Of a DNA stretch of 18,844 bases, positions 1 to 6,201 are shown piece by piece. The position numbers were made by a program, and so were the translations under genes. The notes beneath the pieces are model-generated. The model saw nothing but the letters and a program-made list of their open reading frames with translations. It made no database searches and was not told where the DNA came from. How positions within the stretch are numbered: the first letter of the stretch is position 1; every line of letters starts with the position of its first letter. Origin of the DNA: Candidatus Kerfeldbacteria bacterium. Lineage in GTDB: Bacteria > Patescibacteriota > Patescibacteriia > SBBC01 > CAIJZX01. The DNA is taken from positions 1-18,844 of the forward strand of contig JACQBO010000057.1 of assembly GCA_016194465.1 (NCBI GenBank), written 5' to 3'.

Positions 1-1
1 A

Positions 2-670
2 GACGTGATCTTGCGCTTAGCGGACTTCAAATCAAACGAATACGCTACCTTGATCGGCGGCCATGAGTTTGAACCCAAGGAAGACAACCCGATGATGGGC
101 TGGCGCGGCGCCGCCCGGTACTACTCGGAAAATTACCGAGAAGCTTTTATCATGGAACTGCAGGCGATGGTCAAAGTTCGGGAAACCATGGGCCTGAGCA
201 ATTTGAAACTCATGATCCCGATGTGCCGCACAATTGAGGAAGGGAAAAAAGTGCTGAAAATCATGGCCGAGAATGGTCTGGTCCAGGGCAAAAATAACCT
301 CCAAGTCTATGTTATGGCCGAAGTGCCGTCGAATGTCCTGCTAGTTGATCAATTTGCCAAATTGTTTGATGGTTTTTCCATTGGCTCCAATGACTTAACG
401 CAATTTACACTGGCCGTCGACCGTGATTCCGAATTGGTGGCTCATATTTATGACGAGCATAATGATGCGGTCAAGGCGATGCTATCGCAAGTGATTCGTG
501 GTGCCAAAAAAGCTGGCAAGAAAATCGGGATCTGTGGTCAGGCACCGTCAGATTATCCAGAAATCGCCCTGTTTCTCGCTCAAGAAGGGATCGATTCGAT
601 GTCGCTCAACCCGGACACGGTCATCAAGACGACGATGATGTTGAACGAGAAACTAAAAGCAGGAAAATAG
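2..670 (+). CDS. ppsA: Phosphoenolpyruvate synthase, C-terminal part (cut by window edge)
   Basis: This is the C-terminal PEP-utilizing TIM-barrel domain of phosphoenolpyruvate synthase, the gluconeogenic enzyme that converts pyruvate and ATP to PEP, AMP and phosphate in the cytoplasm. The frame is open to the left edge, so the GTG at 5 is an internal valine and the real start is upstream. Family signatures are clear: VILRLADFKSNEYATLIGG near the left, then GSNDLTQFTLAVDRDS, then GICGQAPSDYPE carrying the expected catalytic cysteine, and SLNPDTV near the end. About 222 codons are visible, whereas full enzymes have roughly 750-800 residues, so the N-terminal ATP-grasp and phosphohistidine domains lie outside the window. 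Family assignment is firm. Distinguishing it from pyruvate phosphate dikinase rests on the GQAPSDYPE and SLNPDTV motifs, which are PpsA-like. Confidence 0.95.
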   Translation, partial: DVILRLADFKSNEYATLIGGHEFEPKEDNPMMGWRGAARYYSENYREAFIMELQAMVKVRETMGLSNLKLMIPMCRTIEEGKKVLKIMAENGLVQGKNNLQVYVMAEVPSNVLLVDQFAKLFDGFSIGSNDLTQFTLAVDRDSELVAHIYDEHNDAVKAMLSQVIRGAKKAGKKIGICGQAPSDYPEIALFLAQEGIDSMSLNPDTVIKTTMMLNEKLKAGK

Positions 671-674
671 CTAC

Positions 675-850
675 ATGGACAATCAACCACTAGGACCAAA
701 GTTCCTAACCGCAAAGAATCAAATACCAAAACCCTATCGCAAAGAATATCAAAAACTATCATTATTCTTATTACGGTTATTCTGCTGGCCGGATGCGCAC
801 TCATTTTTATAGGCATGCTCGGATCACTGCTATACCCCAACCGACAGTAA
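675..850 (+). pseudogene. Possible small single-TM protein, frameshifted or spurious
   Basis: Directly after ppsA an ATG at 675 follows a weak AGGA, but its frame gives only 45 residues and stops at 812. The frame one base behind it is open from 671 to the stop at 848-850. It encodes a basic, polar N-terminus (RTKVPNRKESNTKTLSQ) followed by a strong hydrophobic segment (KTIIILITVILLAGCALIFI) and a short polar tail, which looks like a real membrane segment. It includes LAGC, which resembles a lipobox, although the residues after it are still hydrophobic. That frame has no usable start codon before the hydrophobic stretch. A single-base shift after MDNQPL would join the two into a protein of about 58 residues. 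No family is recognised. It may be a decayed gene, a sequencing error or chance. Confidence 0.3.
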
Positions 851-968
851 AAATACCAAGAATTGCTCATACACAAGGTGTGAGCTATGAAGACAATAAA
901 GATTCTCAACGAGAAATTAGAGACGGCAAAGAAATAGGGTCGCGTCTGTATTTTGAGATCACCCCGTC

Positions 969-1019
969 TCGTCCTTCGGCAGGCTCCGGACGATCCACCC
1001 CTCCTCGTGAGAGGAGGGG
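969..1019. repeat. Two adjacent hairpin-forming inverted repeats
   Basis: TCGTCC and GGACGA at 969-990 form one small hairpin. It is followed by a perfect 9-bp stem, CCCCTCCTC (998-1006) with GAGGAGGGG (1011-1019), and a GTGA loop. There is no T-run on either side, so it is not a convincing intrinsic terminator. It looks like a dispersed intergenic repeat unit and lies next to the radical SAM gene remnant. Confidence 0.5.
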
Positions 1020-1033
1020 ACAAAGATGCGGCG

Positions 1034-1150
1034 CTAGTTCGCTGCTACTTTGTCCTGCAAATACTCCTTGATGCCCCGGGAATAATTACAGCCGATCACC
1101 CGGCAGAATTTTTCGCAGTGGGTAATGGAGGGGCGCCCGCAGGCCCGCTT
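1034..1150 (-). pseudogene. Decayed C-terminal fragment of a radical SAM gene (paralogue remnant)
   Basis: Read on the minus strand this ends in SITHCEKFCRVIGCNYSRG, IKEYLQDKVAAN and a stop. That is nearly identical to the last 31 residues of the radical SAM gene whose stop is at 2083 (SITHCEKYCRVIGCNYSRG, IKEYLQDKVASV). Upstream in the same frame only a few more plausible residues (RACGRP) can be seen, and the frame then runs through the antisense of the secreted-protein gene starting at 1175, so no catalytic domain exists here. The nucleotide match is best over about 1034-1130 versus 2083-2178. The last residues and the RACGRP stretch differ from the intact copy, which suggests a paralogue rather than a recent exact duplication. 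The left end (stop codon at 1034-1036) is certain; the right boundary is approximate. Confidence 0.75.
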
Positions 1151-1174
1151 GACGCGCTTGGGCTCAAGAGTACA

Positions 1175-1768
1175 ATGAAAATTGTGATATACACAGGCCA
1201 ACAAAAACGTAATTTTGCTCTGATCTGCGTCCTGATGGCGGGTACGGTTTTTGGTGCCCGGGTCGCAGTGGCGCGGGCTCAGAATAGCAATGCAGTGAGT
1301 AGTAATAGCGCCGTGACCAATACTCCCGGCGCTGGCAGGCTGGAAGCAGCTAAGCTTCGGGTATGCCAGAATCGCCAAGCCGCCCTGAACCAGATTATGT
1401 CGCGCAGGGCCAACCGAGCCGAGAGGCAGCTGAATGTCTTTTCTACGATCGCCAGCCGGGTCGAGACTTTTTACGTCAACAAGGGTCGGACGATCTCGAA
1501 CTATGATGCGCTGGTGGCCAAGGTGAACGAAACTAAAACCGCAGCTGAAATCCAAGTCGCGACGCTGAAGCAGGACGCGACCTTTGATTGCACGGCCGAA
1601 AATCCGAAGGGCATGGCTACGACCTTCAAGGACCAGTTGCGCACGACCGCTGTAGCGCTGCAGGCATACAAGACCGCGATCAAAAATCTGATCGTTGGTG
1701 TTAAGTCTGCCCAAGGCCAGACTTCATCGAATAACAACGCCCACGCAGCCAATACCAATCAATCATGA
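1175..1768 (+). CDS. Secreted hypothetical protein, helical, Patescibacteria-type
   Basis: A 197-residue protein whose function is not known. From the ATG at 1175 it has a signal peptide: basic residues KR near position 12, a hydrophobic core (about 14-33) and a probable cleavage after ARA at about 36-38. The open frame extends further upstream, but that part runs through the radical SAM remnant and hairpin repeats and encodes nothing plausible, so the ATG just before the signal peptide is chosen. The mature part has a Ser/Asn/Thr-rich linker followed by a mainly helical domain (LEAAKLRVCQNRQAALNQIM and on to KTAIKNLIVGVKSA) with two cysteines that could pair outside the cell. It ends in a low-complexity Asn/Ala tail. 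Proteins of this make-up recur in Candidate Phyla Radiation genomes as unnamed secreted proteins. Its stop overlaps the next start (ATGA at 1765-1768), so the two are probably translated together. Confidence 0.8.
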   Translation: MKIVIYTGQQKRNFALICVLMAGTVFGARVAVARAQNSNAVSSNSAVTNTPGAGRLEAAKLRVCQNRQAALNQIMSRRANRAERQLNVFSTIASRVETFYVNKGRTISNYDALVAKVNETKTAAEIQVATLKQDATFDCTAENPKGMATTFKDQLRTTAVALQAYKTAIKNLIVGVKSAQGQTSSNNNAHAANTNQS

Positions 1769-2058
1769 ACCAAGCTATCCCAACACGACGAGGGAATACG
1801 ACAGTTATTACGGTCTTAATTGTGCTAATCATTGCCGCTGGCGCGTGGCTCTGGTATGAGTGGTCAAAAACTCCTTCCACGCCAGCGACCACGAACACCA
1901 CAAGCACGAATCAAACCTCAACCAGTGATGTACCGAACGCTCCGACCATATCCACCACGGCTGATCTGACAACCGCGGAAACAACCCTCGACCAGATTGA
2001 CGTTAACCCTAACACCAGCGATCAAGCTTCGCTTGACTCTGAACTCAGAACATTTTAG
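1765..2058 (+). CDS. Small membrane-anchored hypothetical protein
   Basis: A 97-residue protein with a short basic N-terminus (MNQAIPTRRGN), one transmembrane helix at about 13-32 (TTVITVLIVLIIAAGAWLWY) and a low-complexity Thr/Ser/Asn linker (37-65). A short acidic segment at the end (TTAETTLDQIDVNPNTSDQA, then SLDSELRTF) is presumably outside the cell. The start overlaps the stop of the upstream secreted-protein gene by 4 bases (ATGA), which suggests translational coupling and a shared role at the cell envelope. The C-terminal segment with spaced Leu/Asp/Asn residues looks like a short helical pair. No enzyme motif is visible and no function is assigned. Confidence 0.75.
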   Translation: MNQAIPTRRGNTTVITVLIVLIIAAGAWLWYEWSKTPSTPATTNTTSTNQTSTSDVPNAPTISTTADLTTAETTLDQIDVNPNTSDQASLDSELRTF

Positions 2059-2082
2059 CCCGGTTGATTGACGTTGGCCCGA

Positions 2083-3146
2083 CTACACACTGGCGACTTT
2101 GTCTTGCAGGTATTCTTTAATCCCCCGCGAATAATTACAGCCGATCACCCGGCAGTATTTTTCGCAGTGGGTGATTGATTCGCGTTCCAGGCGGGTCGCC
2201 TGGATCTGGAGAACGTCGGTCAGCGACTTCGTGGCCGTCGTGCCGATAGGGCTCCGCTTGTAGCAGAAAGATACTTGGCCGTTTGGGTAGACAACGATGT
2301 TGCGCTGACCGACAAAGCAGCGATTTTTCAGGGTACTGGCTGGCCGCAGGAAATATCGCTCCATGGCCCTAAGATGGGCATGGTGATTCTTGACCGAGGC
2401 GGTGTGGTCCTTGAGCCAGGCATAAAATGTTTTGACTTCCCCCGCGGTTGGCCACAGCTCAGACTGCGAAGAGTTACCAGCATGGTGCGCTTCGGCTGAT
2501 TCAATGTTTTCATCGAGCGGCTGGAGGATGAGCGTGGTGTTGGGGAGAGTTTGCGACCAACTGATCAGCTCGGGCAACTCCTTGATATTCTGGCCGGTCA
2601 CCAAGGCGCCAATTTGGAAGTGCAGCGAAGTTTGATTCACTTTATCGATCTCGTCCTTGGGCCGCTTGAAGGCGACCGGCGTGCCACGCAGCTTGTTGTG
2701 GGTGGCCGGGTTCAGGCTGTACAAGAAATCTTCATGGTGTCGAGGCCGGCGCGCTCGAGCGAGGGGATCGCATCGGGGTCAAACAACAGTGAGCCGTTCG
2801 AGTTCAGCGACACGCCGCGGAAATGTTTTTTCAAAGTAGGGATCAAGGCCAAGACGAGCGCCTTCCGAATCATCGGCTCACCGCCGGTGATCTCGACAAA
2901 TGCTTCAGGCGAAAAAATCTTGGGAAATTCTGGGACGAGACGAAGCCACTGCTCATCGGTCATCTCGTCAGAAAAGTCGGTCTTTTTCCAAATTGAACAC
3001 ATCTCGCAGGCAAAGTTGCAGCGAAACGTCGAGATCAAGCTTAAGTACTCTGGCCGGTACACGAACGTACTAGCGGCAAAAGCGTTTTCCAAGGCAACTT
3101 TTCGTTTGATAGCGGCGATCATGTAATGTTGATTATGGCGGGCCAC
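2083..3146 (-). pseudogene. Radical SAM protein with SPASM-like C-terminus, split by a 1-nt frameshift
   Basis: The N-terminal frame (3146 to 2712) has the radical SAM cluster motif CNFACEMC (CxxxCxxC) after LSLISTFR, the GGEP motif (ITGGEPMIRKAL) and the following strand (VSLNSNG). The C-terminal frame (2724 to 2083) continues with LYSLNPATHNKLRG and has a Cys-rich end (NRCFVGQRN, VSFCYKR, HCEKYCRVIGC) like the auxiliary FeS-cluster region of SPASM/Twitch proteins. The frames join cleanly at about 2722-2731: DTMKIS would run into LYSLNP if one base were added. Both halves are otherwise intact, giving about 355 residues, so this is either a very recent inactivation or a sequence error. Start is GTG at 3146 or ATG at 3122; neither has a clear Shine-Dalgarno. 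The substrate is unknown; such enzymes often modify peptides or cofactors. A decayed C-terminal copy lies at 1034-1150. Confidence 0.85.
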
Positions 3147-3156
3147 ATGAGTTAAG

Positions 3157-3175
3157 TACCCCCACTTGAGGGGTA
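3157..3175. repeat. Small hairpin upstream of the radical SAM gene
   Basis: TACCCC (3157-3162) and GGGGTA (3170-3175) form a 6-bp stem with a 7-nt loop just upstream of the radical SAM gene's GTG start. It could be an operator or a 5'-UTR structure. The T-run at 3185-3190 is too far away for a terminator. The rest of 3176-3330 holds a 46-codon ORF (3222-3362, plus) that overlaps the end of the next gene and looks spurious. Confidence 0.3.
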
Positions 3176-3330
3176 TTGTAAGGCTTTTTTGAAGATTTTT
3201 CTAGGGGGCAAAATAAGGCATATGGGTCGGAGCAAACAAACTGTTGATTGGAATGCATGGGGCGGATGCCGTCCTCTTAAGTCTAGAAGGACAATCGGCC
3301 TGTGTTTAGTTTCGAATCAGTTTCGCTCAA

Positions 3331-4713
3331 TTATTGTGCGACAAACATTGCATCCGGCGTAGTCGTGCAGAGCGAATTCGGCGGAGCAGTGCACGATTGA
3401 ATAGAATAGTGGTATGTCTGCCCCGATTTTACATCGAGGAGGATGCGGTGTGTTCCGGCTATATACGGTAAGTTAAGACCGGAGATGCTGGAGGGCCATC
3501 TTGTACTTTTAAGATCGTAACGACCCGTTAAACCATAGCTGACGGTCGAATCGGCGTTCACCTGGGTGACCCATTGTATTTCTACCGACCCATAGAGTGA
3601 GGGAATTGCGATGTCGCTGATGATTGGTTTTTCCGTACTGGAACTAGAAAAAAATCCGCAGGCGATTCCGAAGTCACGATATTGGTCTACGGTTTGGATG
3701 CTGAGCACAATAAATTTATCTTTCACATGCTGGCAAAATGTTTTGAATTCGGCCGGATGAGCCGCGAAGTATTCTTTAGATTGCTGATAGCACTGAAAAA
3801 TCGGCTGATGCCAGGAAAACTGAGCGCACAAACTGGCGGCCGATGCAGGGGTCTGTCTCTTTAAAAGGGCGTTTTCGCACTCATCTTGGCTTATGCTGCT
3901 CAGCATGGAGCAAACCTTCAAGTCATGCGAGGCAATTGCCCATGTTACCTGACAATAGCTGGTTGCATCATTAATATTAACTTCTTTTTCTTGCACGGCC
4001 AACATAACTGATGCATTGGAATCGCAAAACCGGTAATCCGCTTCAGTCCGCAATGTCCGGTTCACACAGGTTTTCCAGTTGGCTGAGGATTTTACGTTAA
4101 TACAGTACCGTATCGTCGCTGCTTGGCTAACTCCCTCATCGGGCTTCTGTGCCCGGGCGGCATCACTCCAGGACGCAAAAGCCAGGGGGGAGATCAAAAT
4201 AATAACCCATATTGCTAATGGTACCCATAAGTGTTCTGTTCTCTTCTTGAGGTGCGCTAGCCATGAGTAAATGAGAAACGTCAAAACTTGGAGTATGAGA
4301 AGAGCATACCCGCCATACGTGAAGAAAGATCGATTTTGATACCAACCTAAGGCGGTCAGGTACCTGATGATGGTTCTGTTGCTGATCAAGAAAGTAAAAG
4401 CTGGCAGCAGACAGGTAGCTAACAGCAACCGAATGAGCAGGAAGGACATTGATCGCAGGATGGGGTGGCGAAAAAAACGCCAATCCCGTTTTCGGGCCAG
4501 ATACAGAACAAAAGATAAACCTGGAACAAGCAGGATTGCTAAACCATACGCAATGTATCGCAATCCCGGCTCATATGATTCTCCAGCAACAATAGACACT
4601 ACGAAAAGGACGAACATAATCCCCCCGTAGAGAAGGATGCTAATGCTGCACCCTAGGATTGTCTGCCAAAGAGAGGCTGATCGGGGCGGTTCCTTTGGAG
4701 TTTCTAGGTCCAT
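3331..4713 (-). CDS. Multi-TM protein with Cys-rich region and C-terminal fibronectin-like domain
   Basis: A 460-residue envelope protein of unknown function. The N-terminal part has about five transmembrane helices (roughly 19-43, 53-71, 87-110, 131-152 and 165-183) separated by basic loops such as ARKRDWRFFRHP and HLKKRTEH. A region at about 195-350 follows with many spaced cysteines (YCINVK, KTCVNRT, YRFCDS, SYCQV, KVCSM, DECEN, SLCAQF, FQCYQ, FCQHV), suggesting a disulfide-stabilised helical domain outside the membrane. The C-terminus (about 365-455) reads like a fibronectin-III or purple-acid-phosphatase N-terminal beta-sandwich: VEIQWVTQVNADSTVSYGL, then HRILLDVKSGQTYHYSIQSC. The ATG at 4713 is the natural start, with PPRSASLW before the first helix. 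It stands alone between the tRNA-Ser region and the divergent radical SAM gene. A surface-adhesion or sensing role is only a guess. Confidence 0.8.
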   Translation of the reverse strand: MDLETPKEPPRSASLWQTILGCSISILLYGGIMFVLFVVSIVAGESYEPGLRYIAYGLAILLVPGLSFVLYLARKRDWRFFRHPILRSMSFLLIRLLLATCLLPAFTFLISNRTIIRYLTALGWYQNRSFFTYGGYALLILQVLTFLIYSWLAHLKKRTEHLWVPLAIWVIILISPLAFASWSDAARAQKPDEGVSQAATIRYCINVKSSANWKTCVNRTLRTEADYRFCDSNASVMLAVQEKEVNINDATSYCQVTWAIASHDLKVCSMLSSISQDECENALLKRQTPASAASLCAQFSWHQPIFQCYQQSKEYFAAHPAEFKTFCQHVKDKFIVLSIQTVDQYRDFGIACGFFSSSSTEKPIISDIAIPSLYGSVEIQWVTQVNADSTVSYGLTGRYDLKSTRWPSSISGLNLPYIAGTHRILLDVKSGQTYHYSIQSCTAPPNSLCTTTPDAMFVAQ

Positions 4714-4857
4714 ATACTGTTTAGATAGTCTTGTTTTTGATTAGTGACATTAAACAGGTATATTAACTTTACTGGAATTGCAGTACTAAGGCTACTTCCT
4801 ATTGAGACTACTCGGGTTGCTCGATAAAAGATTTTGTTGGCGGAGGGTGAGAGATTC

Positions 4858-4895
4858 CCCGTACCACTCCGTTTCACTTCGGGTGCGGGGCAGGC
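4858..4895 (-). repeat. 38-nt insert in the T loop of the tRNA-Ser copy (between TTC and GAA)
   Basis: On the minus strand GAGAGTTC and GAATCTCTC flank a 38-nt insert. Removing it restores a perfect T arm with loop TTCGAAT. The insert contains CCCCGCACC near its start and GGT-A-CGGGG at its end, so it can fold into a hairpin with one mismatch. It shares 18 identical bases (TGCCCCGCACCCGAAGTG, at 4875-4892) with the insert in the anticodon loop of a tRNA-Asn copy at 12664-12681. Confidence 0.75.
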
Positions 4896-4941
4896 GAACT
4901 CTCGATACCTTTCGGTATACACCCGTTTAATTCTTCCGGAG

Positions 4942-5026
4942 CGGAGAGGGGGAGATTCGAACTCCCGATACCTTTCGGTATACTCGCTTTCCAAGCGAGC
5001 GCACTAGGCCACTATGCGACCTCTCC
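4942..5026 (-). tRNA. tRNA-Ser (anticodon GGA)
   Basis: A complete class II cloverleaf on the minus strand. Acceptor stem is GGAGAGG/CCTCTCC, anticodon stem CTCGC/GCGAG with loop TTGGAAA (anticodon GGA at 4992-4990). A long variable arm (TATACCGAAAGGTATC) is typical of serine tRNAs, and the T arm is GGGAGTTCGAATCTCCC. The discriminator is G and no CCA is encoded. Unusually, the acceptor helix continues beyond the tRNA for 8 more perfect pairs (5027-5034 with 4935-4942), including the discriminator, so the precursor would have a 15-bp end helix. It lies inside an interrupted second tRNA-Ser. Confidence 0.95.
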
Positions 5027-5056
5027 GCTCCGGATAAATTATCAAGTGCTTTCTAC

Positions 5057-5080
5057 GGCGGAGCCGCGCTCGGCTTCGCC
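5057..5080. repeat. Small GC-rich hairpin in the anticodon-loop break of the tRNA-Ser copy
   Basis: GGCGGAGCCG and CGGCTTCGCC form a 10-bp stem with one G-T pair and a CGCT loop. It lies between the 5' half of the interrupted tRNA-Ser and the nested intact tRNA. Boundaries are approximate within a base or two. Confidence 0.5.
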
Positions 5081-5112
5081 CGACAAGCGTGTGCACTAGA
5101 CCACGGAGTTTA

Positions 5113-5149
5113 TCCCGCCCCAGTTTTCCCGAGGAAAACTGGGGCGGGA
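5113..5149. repeat. 37-nt near-perfect palindrome inside the D region of the tRNA-Ser copy
   Basis: A 17-bp perfect stem: TCCCGCCCCAGTTTTCC at 5113-5129 and its exact complement GGAAAACTGGGGCGGGA at 5133-5149, with a 3-nt CGA loop. It begins TCCCG and ends CGGGA, like the 37-nt palindrome at 6715-6751, and has the same total length. It separates GGAGAGGTCG from the rest of the D arm of the interrupted tRNA-Ser. Confidence 0.85.
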
Positions 5150-5205
5150 CGACCTCTCCCGGACACAACCACCCTAACAAAAATGTGGCCGGATGGAAAG
5201 GCGTG

Positions 5206-5214
5206 TGATAAACT
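5206..5214 (+). promoter_or_regulatory. Extended -10 promoter for the SRPBCC-Nudix pair
   Basis: TGATAAACT fits the extended -10 pattern TGnTAnnnT. Its last base is 8 nt before the ATG at 5223, so the transcript would have almost no leader. This also supports 5223 rather than the in-frame ATG at 5193, which lies upstream of the -10 box. Confidence 0.55.
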
Positions 5215-5222
5215 CTCATCAC

Positions 5223-5651
5223 ATGAAACAAAGCCATATTGCAACCAGCTCTACCACCATCAACGCCCAAGCTGCAAAAATCTGGGAGGCTTTAACGAAC
5301 CCAGAGACGATTAAGCAATATTTGTTCGGCACGAATGTCGAGACAGATTGGAAAGAAGGTAGTCCGATTATCTGGAAAGGTGAGTGGCAGGGGACAGAAT
5401 ATGAGGACAAGGGGACGGTGCTGAAAGTCGTGCCGGAAAGACTTTTAGAAACGACATACTGGAGCTCGATGAGCGGCAAAACGGACAGTCCGGAAAACTA
5501 CAATAATGTGAAATATGAGTTGTCAGAAGGTAATGCCCAGACTATTGTTACGATTACCCAAGACAATAACCCGACTGAAGAGTCGAAAAAACACTCGGAG
5601 GAGAACTGGAATATGGTGCTCAAGGGGTTGAAGGAGTTGCTGGAAAAGTAG
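5223..5651 (+). CDS. SRPBCC / AHSA1-like (START-fold) protein
   Basis: A 142-residue protein of the SRPBCC superfamily, in the AHSA1 (activator of Hsp90 ATPase homologue 1-like) branch. Family features are the N-terminal beta strand then helix HIATSSTTINAQAAKIWEAL, TNPETIKQYLFG, then the strand DWKEGSPIIWKGEW and DKGTVLKVVPERLLETTYWS, with the long C-terminal helix SEENWNMVLKGLKELLEK that closes the hydrophobic cavity. The length is normal for the family. These small cytoplasmic proteins probably bind hydrophobic ligands; in most bacteria the ligand is unknown. The ATG at 5223 matches the family N-terminus and the promoter position. The Nudix gene follows 5 bases after the stop, so the two probably form one transcription unit. 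Confidence 0.88.
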   Translation: MKQSHIATSSTTINAQAAKIWEALTNPETIKQYLFGTNVETDWKEGSPIIWKGEWQGTEYEDKGTVLKVVPERLLETTYWSSMSGKTDSPENYNNVKYELSEGNAQTIVTITQDNNPTEESKKHSEENWNMVLKGLKELLEK

Positions 5652-5656
5652 GATTC

Positions 5657-6127
5657 ATGAAAGAACGCAATAAGGCCACGACCGCCGTTTATCTTATCTT
5701 AAAAAGGGGTGATGCAATTTTATTAACGCGCCGACAGGGCAGCGGGTATTATGATGGCTGGTACTCGGTACCGGCCGGGCATTTAGAAGCCGGTGAGTTG
5801 CCAACAGATTGTTTAGTCCGCGAGGCCCAGGAAGAGTTAGGGATCAAACTGCGTAAGGAAGACCTTAAGCTTGCGCATGTCATGTATCGAACAAAACACG
5901 ACGAAACAGGCGATCGGGTGGATTACTTTTTTTCATGCCAAAAATGGCAGGGTGATCCGCGTATCCAAGAGCCAGAAAAATGTGATGATATTCAATGGTT
6001 TCGTCGGGGTACCTTGCCTGACAACATGATGCATCATGTTCGGAACGCACTCGATGATATCGCCCGAGGTATGGTATTTTCCGAGCTCGACATCGATCAC
6101 ATCGTCAGAAACCCCAACCGAAAATAA
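5657..6127 (+). CDS. Nudix hydrolase
   Basis: A 156-residue Nudix-fold pyrophosphatase, which cleaves nucleoside diphosphates linked to another moiety (X) in the cytoplasm. The Nudix box is complete: GHLEAGE, then seven residues, then REAQEELGI (about 41-63), giving the metal-binding REUXEEXGU glutamates. The N-terminal strand KATTAVYLILKRGDAILLTRR and GWYSVPAGH match MutT-like members; FRRGTLPDNMMHHVRNAL near the end is also common in this group. The substrate cannot be read from the sequence; housecleaning of modified nucleotides is the usual guess. It starts 5 nt after the SRPBCC gene, with a weak AGGA just upstream of the ATG. It faces the convergent small gene at 6202-6453, whose terminator lies between them. 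Confidence 0.92.
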   Translation: MKERNKATTAVYLILKRGDAILLTRRQGSGYYDGWYSVPAGHLEAGELPTDCLVREAQEELGIKLRKEDLKLAHVMYRTKHDETGDRVDYFFSCQKWQGDPRIQEPEKCDDIQWFRRGTLPDNMMHHVRNALDDIARGMVFSELDIDHIVRNPNRK

Positions 6128-6178
6128 AAAAATCCGCCCCCACACCGTATCGCATTGGCGATTGGTGTGGGGGCGGAT
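6125..6178 (-). terminator. Intrinsic terminator of the small minus-strand gene
   Basis: A perfect 15-bp stem (6132-6146 with 6164-6178; ATCCGCCCCCACACC) with a 17-nt loop. On the minus strand it is followed directly by a run of seven T (6131-6125 side), which makes it a strong Rho-independent terminator for the gene at 6202-6453. On the plus strand the A-run comes before the stem, and no T-run follows it, so it is not a typical terminator for the Nudix gene. Confidence 0.85.
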
Positions 6179-6201
6179 GTCAGTGCGGATGGCGGAATGG
6201 G

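Larger units (their letters stand above)
4841..5159 (-). pseudogene. Interrupted tRNA-Ser copy, with an intact tRNA-Ser nested inside it
   Basis: Minus-strand pieces match the intact tRNA-Ser at 4942-5026 in the right order. GGAGAGGTCG (5159-5150) is followed by a palindromic insert (5113-5149), then GTGGTCTAGTGCACACGCTTG (5' half, ending at 5084). After about 155 nt that contain the intact tRNA comes the 3' half: AAACGGGTGTATACCGAAAG, GTATCGAGAGTTC (to 4857-side of the loop), a 38-nt insert (4858-4895), then GAATCTCTC (T stem GAGAG/CTCTC intact) and a degenerate acceptor strand ACCCTCC. The acceptor has about 5 of 7 pairs and the anticodon stem has a mismatch, so it is probably not functional. 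The breaks fall in the D region, the anticodon loop and the T loop. Confidence 0.65.

Noticed and set aside
998..1019. Intrinsic terminator at the CCCCTCCTC/GAGGAGGGG hairpin
   Set aside because: There is no T-run on either strand after the stem and no gene ends nearby on the plus strand.
953..1174. Upstream extension of the secreted-protein ORF to 953
   Set aside because: The extension runs through the hairpin repeats and the antisense of the radical SAM remnant. The signal peptide begins at the ATG at 1175.
1151..1714. Long minus-strand ORF continuing the radical SAM remnant
   Set aside because: Beyond about 1150 it is antisense to the secreted-protein gene and shows no radical SAM features; only its C-terminal end is homologous to anything here.
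2712..2740. Programmed frameshift in the radical SAM gene
   Set aside because: No slippery heptamer in the right frame or conserved downstream structure was seen; a mutation or sequence error is simpler.
3222..3362. 46-codon plus-strand ORF
   Set aside because: It overlaps the end of the membrane-protein gene on the other strand, has no recognisable motif and only a loose upstream purine stretch.
4841..5159. Group I or group II intron in the tRNA-Ser copy
   Set aside because: The interruptions are 38-155 nt and simple hairpins, far too small for a catalytic intron, and no conserved intron core was seen.
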